This document shows positions 25,266 through 33,316 of a stretch of DNA of 38,105 bases, piece by piece. The position numbers and the translations under genes were made by a program. Source of the stretch: Cuniculiplasma sp052315315. GTDB lineage: Archaea; Thermoplasmatota; Thermoplasmata; Thermoplasmatales; Thermoplasmataceae. Location: positions 1 to 38,105 of the forward strand of contig JBLSDE010000016.1 of NCBI GenBank assembly GCA_052315315.1. The letters run 5' to 3'. Under the pieces are notes generated by a model. The model saw only the letters and a program-made list of their open reading frames with translations. It did no database searches and was not told where the DNA came from. Numbering within the stretch: the first letter of the stretch is position 1; each line of letters starts with the position of its first letter.

Positions 25266-26036
25266 ATGCCCTTTCTTAAAAATTTCATAGAGACTGGCAA
25301 TGAATTATTTGAAAAGATAAATTCACTTGTTTTCAAAGAGGAGAGGACAGGATATACAGGGATGGGCGCTGATGGGACTCTGACGTCAAGACTTGATAAG
25401 TTATGCGAGGATGCAATAATAAAAAGGGTTCAGGACCTTGACCTTCCATTCAATATTGTAAGTGAAGAGGTAGGTATTATGGACAGAAAATATGAGAAAA
25501 ATCTTGTAATTGATCCTCTGGATGGTACTTATAACGCTGAAAATCAGATACCTGCATACTCTATGTCTGTTGCCATTATGGGGGATAACTTTGATTCCCT
25601 TGAAGAGGCCCTTGTATTTAATCTCGCCACCAAGAACTATTTTTATGCAGAGAAGGGAAAGGGTGCCTACAGAAATCAGACAAAACTAAGAAAGACTACA
25701 CAGAGAACAGGAGCGAGTGTTATTTATTCACTCAGGGGAGAGAATGTACCTGACTTTTTAAAGCGTGGAATAAACAGGAGAAGGATTCTGGGATGTGCAT
25801 CTCTGGAAATGGGGTTCGTCTCAAACAATTCAATAGATTACGTTGCCTATATAGGAAAGGAAAAAGAATTGAGAAATGTGGATATTGCAGCAGGAGTTTT
25901 ACTTGTACGTGAAACGGGGGGATTTGTTCTTGATCAAAACCTCAAACCCCTGAACATGGGGCTGGATGTAAGAGAAAGAAGGAATATGATTGCCCTTTCT
26001 GCAGCCTACGAAGACGTAATTAAGGGGGCAGTTTAA
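25266..26036 (+). CDS. suhB: Inositol-monophosphatase / archaeal fructose-1,6-bisphosphatase family protein
   Basis: 256 residues, metal-dependent sugar/inositol phosphatase fold. Visible: GADGTLTSRLDKLCEDAI near residues 34-52, the metal site SEEVG, DPLDGTYN with the two key Asp residues (about 83-90), and the late RNVDIAAGVLLVRETGG motif (WDxAAG in most members, with Trp replaced here). It could act on inositol-1-phosphate (lipid headgroups), fructose-1,6-bisphosphate, or both, as in archaeal class IV enzymes; sequence alone does not separate these. The stop overlaps the NAD kinase start by one base. Fusion or pairing with NAD kinase is seen in other Archaea. Confidence 0.88.
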   Translation: MPFLKNFIETGNELFEKINSLVFKEERTGYTGMGADGTLTSRLDKLCEDAIIKRVQDLDLPFNIVSEEVGIMDRKYEKNLVIDPLDGTYNAENQIPAYSMSVAIMGDNFDSLEEALVFNLATKNYFYAEKGKGAYRNQTKLRKTTQRTGASVIYSLRGENVPDFLKRGINRRRILGCASLEMGFVSNNSIDYVAYIGKEKELRNVDIAAGVLLVRETGGFVLDQNLKPLNMGLDVRERRNMIALSAAYEDVIKGAV

Positions 26037-26857
26037 TGAAGGTCGCCTATATTGTTAGAAAAAACTGCCCAAGATGCACAAAGATTGTTGAACGTATAGA
26101 CGCAATAATACCACATGAATGGGAAAGGATATACGAAAACGAACTTAAGGGTGCCTTTACAGGGAAGGAATTCAGGGCACTTGATGAAATAAGTGCCGAT
26201 ATCCTATTTACAATTGGTGGGGACGGCACTGTTTTACTTGCAGCCCAGAAAGCAAAGGGTGCCATACTTGGAATAAATATGGGTGCCCTTGGTTTTCTCA
26301 GTGAAGTTGAAATCGGCAGAGTTGAAGAAACCATATACAGGATAGTCAGAGGGGAGCATCGTTTTGTTGAGTTCATGAAACTTGAGGTGAGAATCAACGG
26401 AGAAATTGTGGGATATGCAATGAATGAGGCAACTATCCACAGCAACAGGGTTGCAAAGGTCAGAAACTTCAAACTATATCTTGACGGCATATTTGTTGAA
26501 AGAACAAGGGGCGATGGAGTTATTGTTGCTACACCCATAGGTTCAACTTCATACTCACTGAGTGCAGGAGGTCCAATCGTGATGCCAGCAACTGAAGCCA
26601 TGGTTATATCCTACATAGCACCTGTAACTCTGAGGATAAGACCCATGGTTGTTCCATCGTCCTCCATTCTGGAAATTCTGGTTACAGGACAGGATCAGGA
26701 TTGTACCGTCATTCTGGATGGGCAGAGGGAGATACCTTTCAATTCAGGTGACAGGGTAACCATAACCAGAAGCAACAGACCCTTCAGATTCATCACGGTC
26801 AGAAGGGATTTTTACGCAAAATTAAGGGAGAAACTGTTAAAAGATGTGGTCAATTAG
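26036..26857 (+). CDS. nadK: NAD kinase
   Basis: Phosphorylates NAD to NADP using ATP or polyphosphate. 273 residues. Visible: the phosphate-binding TIGGDGTVLLAA (59-70), GINMGALGFLSE, NEATIHSN, and GDGVIVATPIGSTSYSLSAG with GGPIV. An N-terminal CPRC pair replaces the usual start of the fold and is slightly unusual. It is embedded in an overlapping operon with the phosphatase (1 nt) and JAMM gene (14 nt). Confidence 0.95.
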   Translation: MKVAYIVRKNCPRCTKIVERIDAIIPHEWERIYENELKGAFTGKEFRALDEISADILFTIGGDGTVLLAAQKAKGAILGINMGALGFLSEVEIGRVEETIYRIVRGEHRFVEFMKLEVRINGEIVGYAMNEATIHSNRVAKVRNFKLYLDGIFVERTRGDGVIVATPIGSTSYSLSAGGPIVMPATEAMVISYIAPVTLRIRPMVVPSSSILEILVTGQDQDCTVILDGQREIPFNSGDRVTITRSNRPFRFITVRRDFYAKLREKLLKDVVN

Positions 26858-27206
26858 AAGAAGATTGTTAAAAATGGTAATGGAGGCATCCAAGGATATA
26901 TATCCAAAGGAGTTTGGTGCATTACTCAAGGCAGAGCATAATGTGATCTATGAAATAGCCATACTTCCCGGTACAATTAACGGGGACAGCCATACAATAA
27001 TGTGGATGGGAAATAAGCCAATTGACTTCTCCATAGTTGGTTCCGTTCATTCTCACCCCTCTGGAAACATGAGACCATCTGAGGCCGATCTTCATATGTT
27101 TTCCAACAGTGGTGCAGTTCATCTCATACTTGGATTCCCTTACAATATGGATGATTTCAGGGCATATAATAGAAGTGGGGAAGAGATTAAAATAGAAGTT
27201 ATTTAG
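26844..27206 (+). CDS. JAMM/MPN+ metalloprotease (desampylase-like)
   Basis: 120 residues, a stand-alone JAB1/MPN/Mov34 zinc protease domain. The catalytic set is complete: Glu23 in KEFGALL, then HSHPSGNMRPSEAD carrying His69, His71, Ser79 and Asp82. Archaeal members remove ubiquitin-like SAMP proteins from targets or process their C-termini; the substrate here is not shown by sequence. It overlaps nadK by 14 nt, so it is translated from the same message. Its stop overlaps the convergent prpC stop by 4 nt. Confidence 0.85.
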   Translation: MWSIRRRLLKMVMEASKDIYPKEFGALLKAEHNVIYEIAILPGTINGDSHTIMWMGNKPIDFSIVGSVHSHPSGNMRPSEADLHMFSNSGAVHLILGFPYNMDDFRAYNRSGEEIKIEVI

Positions 27207-28270
27207 AGATCTCTCTCCTCTGGTCCTGTATATTCGGCAGCAGGTCTGATCAGTTTGTTATCGGCCACCTGTTCATTGTAATGGGCATTCCATCCAAATA
27301 TCCTTGAACATGCGAACACCGGAAGATTGAATATTTCCTCTATTCCCAAGAAATCCATCAAAACTGCTGCAAATAGATCAACGTTTGCCGGAATTCCCTT
27401 CTTTTCAAACATGTAATTCTCCACATATTCAGCGGCCTTAAATCTTGCATAGTCAGGGGCAATCCTCCTCAGTTCTTCCTTTACATACTGTGCCCTTGGA
27501 TCCTTTTTCTTATATACCCTGTGTCCAAAGCCCATGATCCTTTCCTTATTGGCAAGTTTTCCTTCAACGAAATCCCTGGCATCCTGTTCATTCTTTATCT
27601 TTGATAGGTATGACAGGACCTCAGAATTGGCACCTCCGTGAAGGGGACCTTTCAATGTTGCAAGAGCAGCTGTGACTGCGGAAACCGGATCAGTAAGGGT
27701 CGATGCGGCAACCCTCAGGGCAAATGTGGATGCATTGAATTCATGCTCCATATAGAGTATCATCAGCTTTTCCAGCGATTTCCAGTAAGATTTTTTTGAT
27801 GGATCTGCAATAAGAGAGAAAAATTTCTCCACAAAGAATTCACCCTCCATTTCTTTCATTGGCCTTCCATAGGCAGCATGGGCTGAATATGCACTTATGA
27901 GAGGCAACTTTGCCTCCATCTGAATGAACGTTTCATTGGTATCCACTTTACTGTAGGGGATCAATGAAACTATGCTTCTGAGATTTCTCATTATGTCCTT
28001 TTCCTTGAGTATATCCATAATGGATTTTGTCTTTTCATCCAGTTTCATTTCACTATCAAGCTTGTTACGGAAACTCTTTAATTCTTCTTTCGTTGGTAGC
28101 TTTCCATACACAATAAGATATGCAACTTCCTCAAAACTCTTTCTGTCTGCAAGATCTACTGCCCTGTAGCCTCTGTATAATAGATTACCAGATGCACCTG
28201 TCGTTGCTATTGACGTGCTATCCACTACAACATTGGCGAGACCCTTTGGAACCTTAATTTCATCTGTCAT
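27203..28270 (-). CDS. prpC: 2-methylcitrate synthase / citrate synthase
   Basis: Condenses propionyl-CoA (or acetyl-CoA) with oxaloacetate. 355 residues, the compact type. Visible: GNLLYRGYRAVDLAD, the catalytic His in MEHEFNAST, KGPLHGGANSEV with a second His, GFGHRVYKKKDPRA, and the catalytic Asp in PANVDLFAA. The context with prpB and prpD favours methylcitrate synthase, but such archaeal enzymes usually also make citrate. The start overlaps the prpB stop (ATGA, 28267-28270). Confidence 0.92.
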   Translation of the reverse strand: MTDEIKVPKGLANVVVDSTSIATTGASGNLLYRGYRAVDLADRKSFEEVAYLIVYGKLPTKEELKSFRNKLDSEMKLDEKTKSIMDILKEKDIMRNLRSIVSLIPYSKVDTNETFIQMEAKLPLISAYSAHAAYGRPMKEMEGEFFVEKFFSLIADPSKKSYWKSLEKLMILYMEHEFNASTFALRVAASTLTDPVSAVTAALATLKGPLHGGANSEVLSYLSKIKNEQDARDFVEGKLANKERIMGFGHRVYKKKDPRAQYVKEELRRIAPDYARFKAAEYVENYMFEKKGIPANVDLFAAVLMDFLGIEEIFNLPVFACSRIFGWNAHYNEQVADNKLIRPAAEYTGPEERDL

Positions 28271-29145
28271 AACTGTGTCCTCCTTTTGGAGAGGTCAATG
28301 TCCTCAACCTCGTATTCACTGTATCCGATGATTTCATAAAACTGTTTTCTGCTCATTATTTCATTTATAAAGTCCCTCTGGGTTCCCCTCTCCATGAGCA
28401 TCCTGTATATTTCCTCTGTCTTCTTGAGTATTCCTCTAAATGCTGTGAGGGGAAAAATTACAATATTGTAACCTATAGATTCCAGTTCTTTTACTGACAG
28501 GAGAGCTGATTTTCCAAACTCTGTCATATTGGCCATGAGAAGCCCCTTTACCTTTTTCCTCATTTCTCTGAACTCCTCTTCGCTCTCCAGTGCTTCTGTG
28601 AATATGCAGTCTGCTCCTGCCTTGATGTATTCCCTTGCTCTTTCTATGGCATCGTCAATGCCATTTACTGATCTGCTGTCTGTTCTTGCGATCAATAGAA
28701 AATCCTTATTTTTCCTTGCCTTTACGGCTGCATCTATCTTGCTTGCCATATCCTCCAGACTTACAAGTTCCTTTCCGTTGAGATGCCCACATTTCTTTGG
28801 AAGTACCTGATCCTCAATGTGTATACCAGAAACACCTGCCTGCTCCATCATCCTTACTGTCCTGGTAACATTAATTGTTTCGCCAAAGCCCGTATCGCAA
28901 TCCACTATTATGGGCATTTTGGTAATTGCCGTAATTTTTCTTGATTCATCGGCAACCTCGGATAGAGTTGTCATGGCAAGATCGGGAAGACCCATCATTC
29001 CTGCAATCCCGGAACCTGATATGTAACCTGCCTTGAAACCTGCCCGTTCTGCAATAATTGCGGAGATGCCTGAGTATACTCCGGGTGCAACCACCATGCC
29101 TTTGGATAACTGATTTCTCAGTCCGGATGGGCCTTCATTGATCAC
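28267..29145 (-). CDS. prpB: 2-methylisocitrate lyase
   Basis: Cleaves 2-methylisocitrate to pyruvate and succinate. 292 residues, a PEP mutase/isocitrate lyase superfamily barrel. Visible: GVYSGISAIIAERAGFKAGY, DCDTGFGET with metal-binding Asp residues (82-90), HIEDQVLPKKCGH with the KKCGH signature and catalytic Cys119, and LIARTDSR. It overlaps prpD by 11 nt upstream and prpC by 4 nt downstream. Confidence 0.95.
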   Translation of the reverse strand: MINEGPSGLRNQLSKGMVVAPGVYSGISAIIAERAGFKAGYISGSGIAGMMGLPDLAMTTLSEVADESRKITAITKMPIIVDCDTGFGETINVTRTVRMMEQAGVSGIHIEDQVLPKKCGHLNGKELVSLEDMASKIDAAVKARKNKDFLLIARTDSRSVNGIDDAIERAREYIKAGADCIFTEALESEEEFREMRKKVKGLLMANMTEFGKSALLSVKELESIGYNIVIFPLTAFRGILKKTEEIYRMLMERGTQRDFINEIMSRKQFYEIIGYSEYEVEDIDLSKRRTQL

Positions 29146-30478
29146 GTCTCGAAGCCTGGACGTTTCTCATCACCTCCATGAGTTCCTCAGGGGATCTTGA
29201 TTCAAAACTCCTTGCCAGAGATACAACATCCTTTGCGGAATCCTCCCCCATAACTCTACTGGCCTTGGCCATAACATCATCCCAGGTATAGGGTTTTTTG
29301 TTGTGCCCCTTGGGTGCCTCCAGCTCCTCCTCATATGTTCCTCTGTCAGTCTTGACACTTATTTTAACAGGCAGATACTCCGGGTACATACCATCAAATC
29401 TCTCTGTGACGCGGAATTTCATTAAATCAATTTTTCTCAAAATTTCAGGATCATTCAGATATTTTGAATCGTAGGAAGTTGGCAATGGGTCCCCATAGGT
29501 GAGTGTATATGCAATAATATATGGCATGCTGTGGTCTGCAGTTTCTCTTGTTTTTGGTCTTAATTTCTCCGGATCCTTTATTATTATGGTGTTTGCAACT
29601 GTGAATGTTTCGACATTTATGCTCTCTATATTTCCTTCAATCTTATTTTTGAGGTTTGACGCGACTTCAGCTGCACTCATTGCGTGATACTCAACAGGAT
29701 AATTCTTGATCATGGTCTTTCCAATCCTTCCCTTTGTGAAGTCTGGATTCATTTCACCAGATACCTGTTTAAAGAATCCCATCTCTCCTTCAAAAATTGG
29801 GGCAGGACCTGTGAATCCAGATTCTGCAAGTAATGTTCCAAAAACGCTGTTCCTGCAGGCGTTGGCTGCAGTTGCACCCTTCCACATACTGAGCTCACCT
29901 GCTCTTGTCTGCCTGAGGCTTATGTTGTTGTTAATTGAGAGATTGAGCGCGTGGGCAAATCTCTCCTGATCAAGATTTAGAAGATGCCCCAGACCTGCGG
30001 CCGAAGAAACACTCACGTACGTCACGTGGTCCCATCCCCGGTCTCTTATGGAAACAGCATCCGATAGACCACATACGGTCTCATAGGCCACACCTGATGC
30101 TTCTATTATATCCTTTCCCTTATAGGATCCGCCCTCTGACATGGCAATTATTGGAGGTATATTGTCAGAGGGGTGAAGCGCCTCCTTTGACAGATATGTA
30201 TCATTGTAATCGAGATACCTTGTCATTGTTCCATTTATAAAAGCCGCATTTTCAACCGAAGCGGAACTGGCGGTGAAGAATACAGTTGCATTCTTTCTTC
30301 CGGAGGATGGAAGAAGTGACTTCATGGCTATTCTTACTGGATCTGAATAGAATGCACCATAGGATGTCACTGTGATATCGGCAATCCTCTTCTTTATCTC
30401 CTCAATGTCTTCCTGTTTTAGACCTTTCTCTCTTGTTCTCTCTGATAATTCAAAAATATTCTTGACGACTCTATCCAT
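29135..30478 (-). CDS. prpD: 2-methylcitrate dehydratase, MmgE/PrpD family
   Basis: Dehydrates 2-methylcitrate to 2-methylaconitate. 447 residues, full length. Visible: FINGTMTRYLDYNDTYLSKE with HPSDN following, GSYKGKDIIEASGVAYE, the SMWKGATAANACRNSVFG block and KNYPVEYHAMSAAE. It is the first gene of prpD-prpB-prpC. The TATA-like AATATTTAAAAAAG 35-45 bp before its ATG is the probable promoter. No propionyl-CoA synthetase gene or recognisable prpR-type regulator is nearby. Confidence 0.93.
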   Translation of the reverse strand: MDRVVKNIFELSERTREKGLKQEDIEEIKKRIADITVTSYGAFYSDPVRIAMKSLLPSSGRKNATVFFTASSASVENAAFINGTMTRYLDYNDTYLSKEALHPSDNIPPIIAMSEGGSYKGKDIIEASGVAYETVCGLSDAVSIRDRGWDHVTYVSVSSAAGLGHLLNLDQERFAHALNLSINNNISLRQTRAGELSMWKGATAANACRNSVFGTLLAESGFTGPAPIFEGEMGFFKQVSGEMNPDFTKGRIGKTMIKNYPVEYHAMSAAEVASNLKNKIEGNIESINVETFTVANTIIIKDPEKLRPKTRETADHSMPYIIAYTLTYGDPLPTSYDSKYLNDPEILRKIDLMKFRVTERFDGMYPEYLPVKISVKTDRGTYEEELEAPKGHNKKPYTWDDVMAKASRVMGEDSAKDVVSLARSFESRSPEELMEVMRNVQASRRDQ

Positions 30479-30541
30479 AAAAAGGGATACTGGGAAAACT
30501 AATAAATTGTGTCTTTTTTAAATATTACTCATCATACATTC

Positions 30542-31774
30542 TCAGTATTTATCTCTCTTTCTCCCTCCGCGGGAAGACTTTCTTTCCCTGGGTTTGTACT
30601 CAGGCCTTCTTGCGTAAGTTTTTGGACTCCTGAATGAACGTCCCCCTTCATCCTTGCGCCTCTCCTGGGCCTGACCCTCCATGGGAAGTTTCTCTATGTT
30701 CACACCTGCAGTTTTTCGTATTCTATTCAGAATATATTTCTCATCAGGAAGGATTATGCTCATTGCAGTTCCCGCCTTTCCAAACCTCGCAGTACGTCCA
30801 ACGCGATGGATATAGGTCTTATCTTCCCTTGGTAGATCGTAGTTTATTATGTGGGTTATTGATGGTATGTCCATTCCTCTGGCTGCAACATCTGTTGCCA
30901 CAAGGAAACGCTCACCTGCCCTGAAGCGCCTTATGGAATCCTCCCTCTGCCTCTGGGTGAGATCACCATGTATCTGAACTGATCTATAGCCCATCTTTCT
31001 GAGCCTGTCACTGATAAATGAGGCACCGGACTTTGTGTTAGAGAAGATTATTGCCTTCTCTGGATTATAATCCTCAATATATCTTACCAGAAAATCCACC
31101 TTATTCTGATGCTCAGATACGACATAATCGTGCTTTATATCCACCGGAACCTCGTCCTCCGATGCATTTATGCTCTCTGAGCCCTCCATAAACCTTGATG
31201 CGAGGTCCTTAACGTCCGGGGTCATGGTTGCAGAAAAGAGAAGCATTCTCCTGTCAGGATTTGTCATCTCGATAATTTCTGAAACATCATCATAGAATCC
31301 CATATCCAGCATCTGGTCGGCCTCATCCAGTACAACATTTTTCACACCAGACAGGTTAAGAAATCCTCTGCCAACCATATCCTTTATTCGGCCTGGAGTT
31401 CCAATGACAAAGGCAGGTTTCATTCTTAAATCCTCGGCCTGCCTGTTTATGGAGGCACCGCCATAAACAAGTGCCCCTTTCAGGCCGGCATTTGAAGCCA
31501 TTTTTTTGAAAACATCATATACCTGCATGGCCAGTTCTCTGGTTGGAAGAAGTATCAGGTCCTGTATGGCCTTCTTCTTCTCCGTCCCATTGATCAGGGG
31601 AATAAGATAGGCCCCTGTCTTTCCGCTACCTGTTTTTGACTTCACGAGAACAGATTTTCCCTGAAGCACTGCAGGAATTGTCATTTCCTGAATATCAGTT
31701 GGTTCAATAAAATTCATTCTCTTTAAAGCATCAAGCAATTCTTTTTTTAAGTTCATATCTTCGAATTTACTCAT
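30542..31774 (-). CDS. DEAD-box RNA helicase
   Basis: ATP-dependent RNA unwinding or remodelling. 410 residues with both RecA-like domains. Visible: the Q motif (NFIEPTDIQ), SKTGSGKTG (motif I), LPTRELA, GTPGR, LDEADQML (motif II), FSATM (motif III), IIFSNTKSGA, LVATDVAARGMDIP (motif V) and HRVGRTARFG (motif VI). The C-terminal tail is basic and Arg/Gly/Ser-rich (residues about 368-410), an RNA-binding extension. The leader contains an 8-bp inverted repeat. It is monocistronic or last before the prp operon promoter. Confidence 0.95.
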   Translation of the reverse strand: MSKFEDMNLKKELLDALKRMNFIEPTDIQEMTIPAVLQGKSVLVKSKTGSGKTGAYLIPLINGTEKKKAIQDLILLPTRELAMQVYDVFKKMASNAGLKGALVYGGASINRQAEDLRMKPAFVIGTPGRIKDMVGRGFLNLSGVKNVVLDEADQMLDMGFYDDVSEIIEMTNPDRRMLLFSATMTPDVKDLASRFMEGSESINASEDEVPVDIKHDYVVSEHQNKVDFLVRYIEDYNPEKAIIFSNTKSGASFISDRLRKMGYRSVQIHGDLTQRQREDSIRRFRAGERFLVATDVAARGMDIPSITHIINYDLPREDKTYIHRVGRTARFGKAGTAMSIILPDEKYILNRIRKTAGVNIEKLPMEGQAQERRKDEGGRSFRSPKTYARRPEYKPRERKSSRGGRKRDKY

Positions 31775-31793
31775 TTACGCACTTCTCTTTTGG

Positions 31794-31820
31794 TAAAACA
31801 GTTACTTTTTTTCTGTTTTA
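31794..31820 (-). promoter_or_regulatory. Inverted repeat upstream of DEAD-box gene
   Basis: TAAAACAG and CTGTTTTA form a perfect 8-bp inverted repeat with an 11-nt T/A-rich spacer, lying 20-46 nt before the ATG. It could be a dyad operator or a hairpin in the leader RNA of the helicase. Confidence 0.4.
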
Positions 31821-31897
31821 TTCCATATGTTTTAGGCGTATATAGATTAAACCATTGTTTCTTTCATAAAATTATATTGTATTACATATCCGTTTTT

Positions 31898-32194
31898 TCA
31901 TTTTTCTTTCCTTATAGCGGACAGCTTATGTGAAACAGAGTTCTGTCTGTCCAGTCTGTGATCGATCCTTATGATTGTCTCTATTCTTGGTATTCCCATT
32001 GCAATTATGGCCTCTTCGCCTTTTCTTATAACTTCAAGTATCTCTTCCACAGAATCTGCTTCCAGAACGGTTGCCATTCCATTTGGGTAATATTTTATTC
32101 CACTCTTTTCAAAAACCTCCAGAGCTGCCTTAACGTACTTTGACGCGGAGGTACCTTCCCCTATGGGGTAGTAAGTTACATCTGCAACTATCAT
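31898..32194 (-). CDS. MTH1187/YkoF-type thiamine-binding protein (DUF77)
   Basis: 98 residues. MIVADVTYYPIGEGTSASKY, YYPNGMATVLEADSVEEIL and IRIDHRLDRQNS are the three recognisable blocks of this ferredoxin-like-fold family, whose members bind thiamine or its pyrimidine precursors. It stands alone, so its partner and pathway cannot be inferred here. Confidence 0.87.
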   Translation of the reverse strand: MIVADVTYYPIGEGTSASKYVKAALEVFEKSGIKYYPNGMATVLEADSVEEILEVIRKGEEAIIAMGIPRIETIIRIDHRLDRQNSVSHKLSAIRKEK

Positions 32195-32305
32195 AAATAC
32201 AGATCACATCTTACTATATATGAGTCGTTTTTCAGTACAGGATGGCAGAAATAGAAATATTATGAGAATATTTACATGAGATGGGTAAATTTTTACTTTA
32301 AATAC

Positions 32306-33316
32306 CTAATTGATTTCTCTCTTTTCCCTTGCCATTGCGATCCTTTCTTTCATCTCCTTTATGATTCTTTCTATATTGAACCCCGGAATTTCCTCCTCAT
32401 AGAGAACTACGGCCATTGGGGATAATTCCACCGTTACCTGTGAGGTTCTGAAGAATTTCACCTGCCTGGTCATTGTGGCCATCATTTTCGGAACATTATC
32501 CACTATTGAATCATACACCATTTTCTTTGAATTGGAAAGTCCGCCACCTATCATTACAGCTTCTGGATCAAATATGTTGATAAGGCTGGCTATTCCCTCT
32601 TCCATGTTGTGTGTCAGTTCAGCCACAACTTCCAGACACGCTGGATCGCCTTTCTCTGCACAGTCAAAAATATGCTTGGCTTCTACATTTTCCAGAGATA
32701 TTTCCCTCAAGCATTGTGACCTTTCGTATGCCTTGATTCTTTCCATAATTTTAATGGCAGCCCTTCCACCTGCAACAGATTCAAAGCATCCTTTTCTTCC
32801 ACAGCCACAAACTGGACCGTTTGGATCAACAACCATATGGCCAAACTCACCAGCCATACCAAGGGACCCTCTGTAAACCCTGTTGTTCATGAAAATACCC
32901 CCGCCTATTCCGGTACTGAGTGTTAGATATATGAAATTGGAAAAAGCCTTTCCATTTCCGAATATCTTCTCTGATATGGCGGTTGCAGTTGCATCATTTT
33001 CAATGTAGACAGTCTTCTTGAGTATATCCTCGAGTATATCAGAAAGTGGAATTTCAACTCCTCCAAAAAGATTTGGCGATGATCTTATGATTCCTCTCTT
33101 TCCATCCACAGCTCCTGCAAAAACCACAGATACTGTTTCAATTTCTGAAGGTGATACATGCTCTGCATCCCTGGACATACTAACAATCTGTTCAATGAGA
33201 TCCTCTGGCCTTTTAAAATCTGGAGTTCTTACCCGGCTTCTTTTCAGGATGTTCCCGTTCCTGTCTGATAAAAACATGGAAATCTTGGAACCTCCCACAT
33301 CAAAGCCAAGTATCAA
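32306..33316 (-). CDS. ROK-family sugar kinase
   Basis: 336 residues, a glucokinase/N-acetylhexosamine-kinase type enzyme. Visible: the phosphate loop GFDVGGSKISMFL, VFAGAVDG, ENDATATAISE with the catalytic Asp, LTLSTGIGGGIFMNN, GEFGHMVVDPNG, and the ROK zinc motif CGCGRKGCFESVAGG. The substrate is not fixed by sequence. The start is TTG at 33316, overlapping the stop of the upstream protease gene (TTGA) and preceded by GGTGAGGGAG, so translation is coupled to that gene. The C-terminus is a basic helical tail of about 25 residues. Confidence 0.87.
   Translation of the reverse strand: MILGFDVGGSKISMFLSDRNGNILKRSRVRTPDFKRPEDLIEQIVSMSRDAEHVSPSEIETVSVVFAGAVDGKRGIIRSSPNLFGGVEIPLSDILEDILKKTVYIENDATATAISEKIFGNGKAFSNFIYLTLSTGIGGGIFMNNRVYRGSLGMAGEFGHMVVDPNGPVCGCGRKGCFESVAGGRAAIKIMERIKAYERSQCLREISLENVEAKHIFDCAEKGDPACLEVVAELTHNMEEGIASLINIFDPEAVMIGGGLSNSKKMVYDSIVDNVPKMMATMTRQVKFFRTSQVTVELSPMAVVLYEEEIPGFNIERIIKEMKERIAMAREKREIN

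Noticed and set aside
26047..26601. 184-residue open frame on the minus strand
   Set aside because: It is the antisense shadow of the NAD kinase gene, whose motifs are unambiguous; the minus-strand product is low-complexity Ser/Ile/Pro without motifs.
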